DNA from: Candidatus Pantoea haifensis
Lineage (GTDB): Bacteria; Pseudomonadota; Gammaproteobacteria; Enterobacterales; Enterobacteriaceae
Reading direction: 5' to 3'
Assembly: GCA_018842655.1 (NCBI GenBank)
Contig: JAGTWN010000004.1
Span: 3,038,001-3,102,000, forward strand
DNA: 64,000 nt
The position numbers and the translations under genes are program-made. Positions 61,496 through 64,000 of the stretch are shown one piece after another. Every line of letters begins with the position of its first letter. The stretch's first letter is position 1. A model generated the notes under the pieces. That model was not told the origin of the DNA and ran no database searches. It worked only from the letters and a program-made list of their open reading frames with translations.

Positions 61496-61954
61496 TTACT
61501 TTCTCTTTTGAATCTTCCCGCTGCGGTTAATATAATATTGTCCGCTTTCCAGGATAAAATATTCCCCGCGCTCTGTCGTGTACTCTACATAAAGATGAGG
61601 ATCCTTTTCAATACAGTTTACTGGGGGCTGCATATCCGTGAAGCAGAGCCGGTCATATTTACCTTCTTCTTTGTAGCCCTCGCCAAAATTCCAGAACATA
61701 ACAGTATAGTTTCCATCGGACGCTGGCCTGGGGATGTCATAACGGCTTTTTAGTCTGTCCTTATTTTTCAGCCACCAGTTAATTTTACCTTTATCAGTAA
61801 ACGGAAATGTTTTAACCAAAACAGAACTGTAATGGTGACTCTGATGGACAGCAACAATTTCCACAGGGCGTAGCGACAGCCATAAGAAGTAGCCAGCCAG
61901 CACACAGCCGGCCAGAAACAGTGCGAAAAACGTTCTCTTATTGCTGACTTTCAC
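61496..61954 (-). CDS. DUF943 family protein
   Basis: The intact 152-residue protein has an N-terminal membrane anchor (FFALFLAGCVLAGYFLWLSL) and the DUF943 core: FPFTDKGKINWWLKNKDRLK, SRYDIPRPASDGNYTVMFWN and CIEKDPHLYVEYTTERGEYF. DUF943 proteins are enterobacterial envelope-associated proteins of unknown function, often in small strain-variable clusters. Its start overlaps the DUF3289 gene by 17 bp, so the two are likely translated together. This block is more AT-rich than the cellulose genes around it. Confidence 0.8.
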   Translation of the reverse strand: MKVSNKRTFFALFLAGCVLAGYFLWLSLRPVEIVAVHQSHHYSSVLVKTFPFTDKGKINWWLKNKDRLKSRYDIPRPASDGNYTVMFWNFGEGYKEEGKYDRLCFTDMQPPVNCIEKDPHLYVEYTTERGEYFILESGQYYINRSGKIQKRK

Positions 61955-62788
61955 TGCGGTCTCCGCTGATTTCCACTGTTGCTTCGATATTGGTCATAAA
62001 CGGCTGAAAACCAAACGCGCTGTATCGCTGGAGCACAAACCAGATGCGGAAAAGGCGGAACTGGTTAAATTTAAACTTTGTGATGTCTTCACTGTCCAGG
62101 CCGAAATGATCCTGGATTTTGTAATGTACTACCGCGCGGTACTGATCATTAGCAATCTGTAGCGATTTTAGGGTTATTTCGGTTGCCCAGGTATCATGGA
62201 CGGTAATTCCCATTCCGTTAAAAGTATCCTGCAGCCTGTCGAACTTTGGGAGTTTCCCACGCAGTATGGCTTCAGTTAAGCCATTTTTTTTCCTGAAGGG
62301 TAAATATTTTTCGTCCAGTCTATATTTTTTACAAACGCTCTCTCTAATAAAATTCGCGTACTTTTTTGCTGCGACGAGTCATTCAGAATATGCGCTTTCA
62401 GCGCGCAATCCAGTTGCATATTCGAGAAGGTTAACCCGTCGCCATATTGCATATGGGTGATCATCTGTTCGATCAAATGTCTGTAAGGGCCGTAAACAGA
62501 AAATGACTGAGAAAGATAACGAAATTCATCAAACAGGATGCTGGCACACTGCTGAAGAGTAAGTTTATCGCCCAAACCACGGGAGCCGTGAAACATCGAC
62601 TGCGGCTGGCTAAACGGCGTGATTTTCGTCAGCGTATAAGGACAGGCTCTGGTGGACACATCCACCAGATGATACTGCGTTTTCAGTTGTGCTGCGGACA
62701 GATCACCACAGCGCATATCTTTAGCGCCATAGTCATTAAACCTGTTTTGCGTTTTGAATATCGTGCAGGGAAACTGTAATGCAGTTAT
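61938..62788 (-). CDS. DUF3289 family protein (frameshifted; start uncertain)
   Basis: The core DMRCGDLSAAQLKTQYHLVD, QCASILFDEFRYLSQSFSVY and GITVHDTWATEITLKSLQIA fits DUF3289. Near 62283-62291 a run of eight A should be nine: IYPSGKKNGLTEAILRGKLP and KFDRLQDTFNG, joining both frames. The N-terminal part PITALQFPCTIFKTQNRFND lies upstream of the first ATG (62716) and is conserved-looking. The codon where ATG would be expected (62786-62788) reads ATA, after AAGGAG. Some relatives are linked to secretion clusters, but the function is not established. Confidence 0.75.
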
Positions 62789-63280
62789 TGGGAAACACTC
62801 CTTGTGTTATCGTCCATTCTGTTTTCGTCGGTCAAAATACGCGTTAACAAATGTCTTGTTAACGTCGGGAATGTTTTTTTGTGAGGTTTATCAGAATAAG
62901 GAAAATTATTTTTCTTTTATTTGTAAAAATAAAAGCCCTGGCAAAAACAGCAATCTCTTTTATTTTCCTGACGGATGGCGTTTTTTTTACCTGAAGACGT
63001 AACATGAAAAATAACCCACTGAACACAGCCCGGGTAACGTAATTCATCTAACTTTATTATCTTATCCGGTAATGTCTGCCGCACTTTATAAATTGCTGGT
63101 TAATTGTTAATGGCTGTGTCTGAGCCACCAGAATTATCCCACTGTTTAGCAAGCGGTAATGCTTTTTCTGCCAGTACGCCTTTTTTAACCTGTTTTTATT
63201 AACCGGTAATGTTTATTTTCCAGCCCGTGAATAACACCGTCAGGTAAAATCCAGCCACGCATCGCACCAAAATTGACCAG
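62789..63280. other. AT-rich intergenic region without supported genes
   Basis: No open frame here has a ribosome site or a recognisable product. Base composition is AT-rich, in line with the DUF943/DUF3289 block and unlike bcs. It presumably holds the DUF3289 promoter. Confidence 0.5.
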
Positions 63281-63324
63281 AGAAAAATATAAACCTCCCC
63301 GGCAGGAAGGCCAGGGAGGTTTAT
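63281..63324 (-). terminator. bcsG terminator
   Basis: On the minus strand ATAAACCTCCC (63324-63314) pairs with GGGAGGTTTAT (63299-63289) and is followed by ATTTTTCT. It is an 11-bp stem 54 bp beyond the bcsG stop. Confidence 0.75.
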
Positions 63325-63377
63325 CTGTACAACAGCAGGTCGCAGGAGCACTGAGCTGATCATCAACACGCAGTGGA

Positions 63378-64000
63378 TTACTGCGGATAAGCCACCCAGT
63401 CACCGCCGTTCAGGCGAATCCAGGGTTTGCCCTGATACATCACCACAACCGCATTATCATTTTCTGACACCACCGCGGTTTGCGGCAGGTTATCGGTCAG
63501 TGCAGACATATTCACGTTTGGCGCATTAAACACCTGGCCATCTACCACGCGCGAAATCAACGCTGAAATTGCCTGTAAGCTGGTAGGCGTATCAAGCGTC
63601 AGCGGCTGTGCCTGATGGGGCGCTTTCATGCCCACAAACTTAATACCTACCGGGACATGCGTAATTTCCGGACTGGGGATATCACGTAAACCAGACATCT
63701 GCATCTTGTCACCCTGCAACGCGGCGCCGTGCTCCGGCACCATTACCACCATCACCCGACGTCCAGATTTCTCCAGGTTAGTTAAAAAGCTATCAAGTTG
63801 GTCAAACAGCAATTGCGCGCGTGGCTTCCAGGCGGCAGTTTTATTGCTGCCCAGCTCACGGGTGCCATCATGCAGTGGAATCAAATTATAAAAGGTTGCG
63901 CTTCGTGCATCGTTGCTTTTGCGGCGCTCGTCCAGCCAGTGCTGCATCAACTGCGCGTCATTAAATACTGGCGAACCGTCAAAAGAGGTCAGTTCTGGCG
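63378..64000 (-). CDS. bcsG: Cellulose phosphoethanolamine transferase BcsG (5' part outside window)
   Basis: BcsG modifies cellulose with phosphoethanolamine in E. coli. The visible C-terminal 206 residues match it: ARSATFYNLIPLHDGTRELG, KSGRRVMVVMVPEHGAALQG, SGLRDIPSPEITHVPVGIKF and the end RLNGGDWVAYPQ. The frame continues past 64000 upstream of the ATG at 63950. In E. coli bcsG is the last gene of bcsEFG. Here it converges on bcsZ, so bcsF/bcsE and perhaps a second bcs operon are expected beyond the edge. Confidence 0.93.
   Translation of the reverse strand, partial: PELTSFDGSPVFNDAQLMQHWLDERRKSNDARSATFYNLIPLHDGTRELGSNKTAAWKPRAQLLFDQLDSFLTNLEKSGRRVMVVMVPEHGAALQGDKMQMSGLRDIPSPEITHVPVGIKFVGMKAPHQAQPLTLDTPTSLQAISALISRVVDGQVFNAPNVNMSALTDNLPQTAVVSENDNAVVVMYQGKPWIRLNGGDWVAYPQ

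Overview
This window is enterobacterial chromosome. The gene content and local order match the E. coli segments dnaN-dnaA-rpmH-rnpA-yidDC-mnmE, adeP-yieH, wecH-glyQS, selAB-yibF, fdhE-fdoIHG-fdhD, sodA, yibL-mtlRDA, yiaFG, eptB-tRNA-Pro-dppABCDF and bcs, but these segments are joined in a different overall order. Protein similarity to E. coli is high. The DUF943 and DUF3289 genes, an Ohr/OhrR pair and a bcsOQABCDZ cellulose operon suggest an Erwiniaceae-type genome (Pantoea or Erwinia relatives). That placement is an inference from gene content.

Layout. 1-6750: replication, translation and membrane-insertion core (dnaN, dnaA, divergent rpmH-rnpA-yidD-yidC, mnmE). 6900-12600: a RutE-type nitroreductase, yieE, adeP with a PurR-like operator, yieH, a GlxA-type regulator and wecH. 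12800-16400: glyQS, then a ParDE-like toxin-antitoxin pair. 16478-26861: the selenium and formate block. SelA and SelB are the machinery that inserts selenocysteine. FdoG needs it: its frame is interrupted by an in-frame UGA at codon 196 followed by a SECIS-like hairpin. FdhE and FdhD are the assembly factors. 27241-31866: a DeoR-type regulator divergent from a class III aminotransferase, sodA, a DUF535 gene and yibL. 31955-36060: the mannitol operon mtlADR with four strong CRP sites upstream. 36247-40483: yiaF, yiaG, a SpoT-like HD hydrolase, ohrR/ohr and an exported DUF5666-like protein. 40797-43106: eptB and a tRNA-Pro followed by a 161-bp tandem repeat that copies the tRNA 3' end. 43765-49488: dipeptide transporter dppABCDF. 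49996-61303: cellulose synthase operon bcsOQABCDZ. 61304-64000: a small inserted block (DUF943, DUF3289) flanked by a bcsG 3'-end remnant and by bcsG itself, which runs off the window.

A large fraction of the genes, including essential ones (dnaN, dnaA, rnpA), are broken by single-base frameshifts. Almost all of these are one base short in a run of identical bases. I read them as sequencing or assembly errors and give each broken gene as one feature with the frameshift position. The fdoG UGA is different and is genuine selenocysteine; fdoG also carries one homopolymer frameshift near its 3' end.

The most unusual non-coding structure is the tRNA-Pro repeat array. It resembles in architecture the rtT repeats behind E. 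coli tyrT, and each unit also holds a near-perfect inverted copy of the tRNA T-arm.
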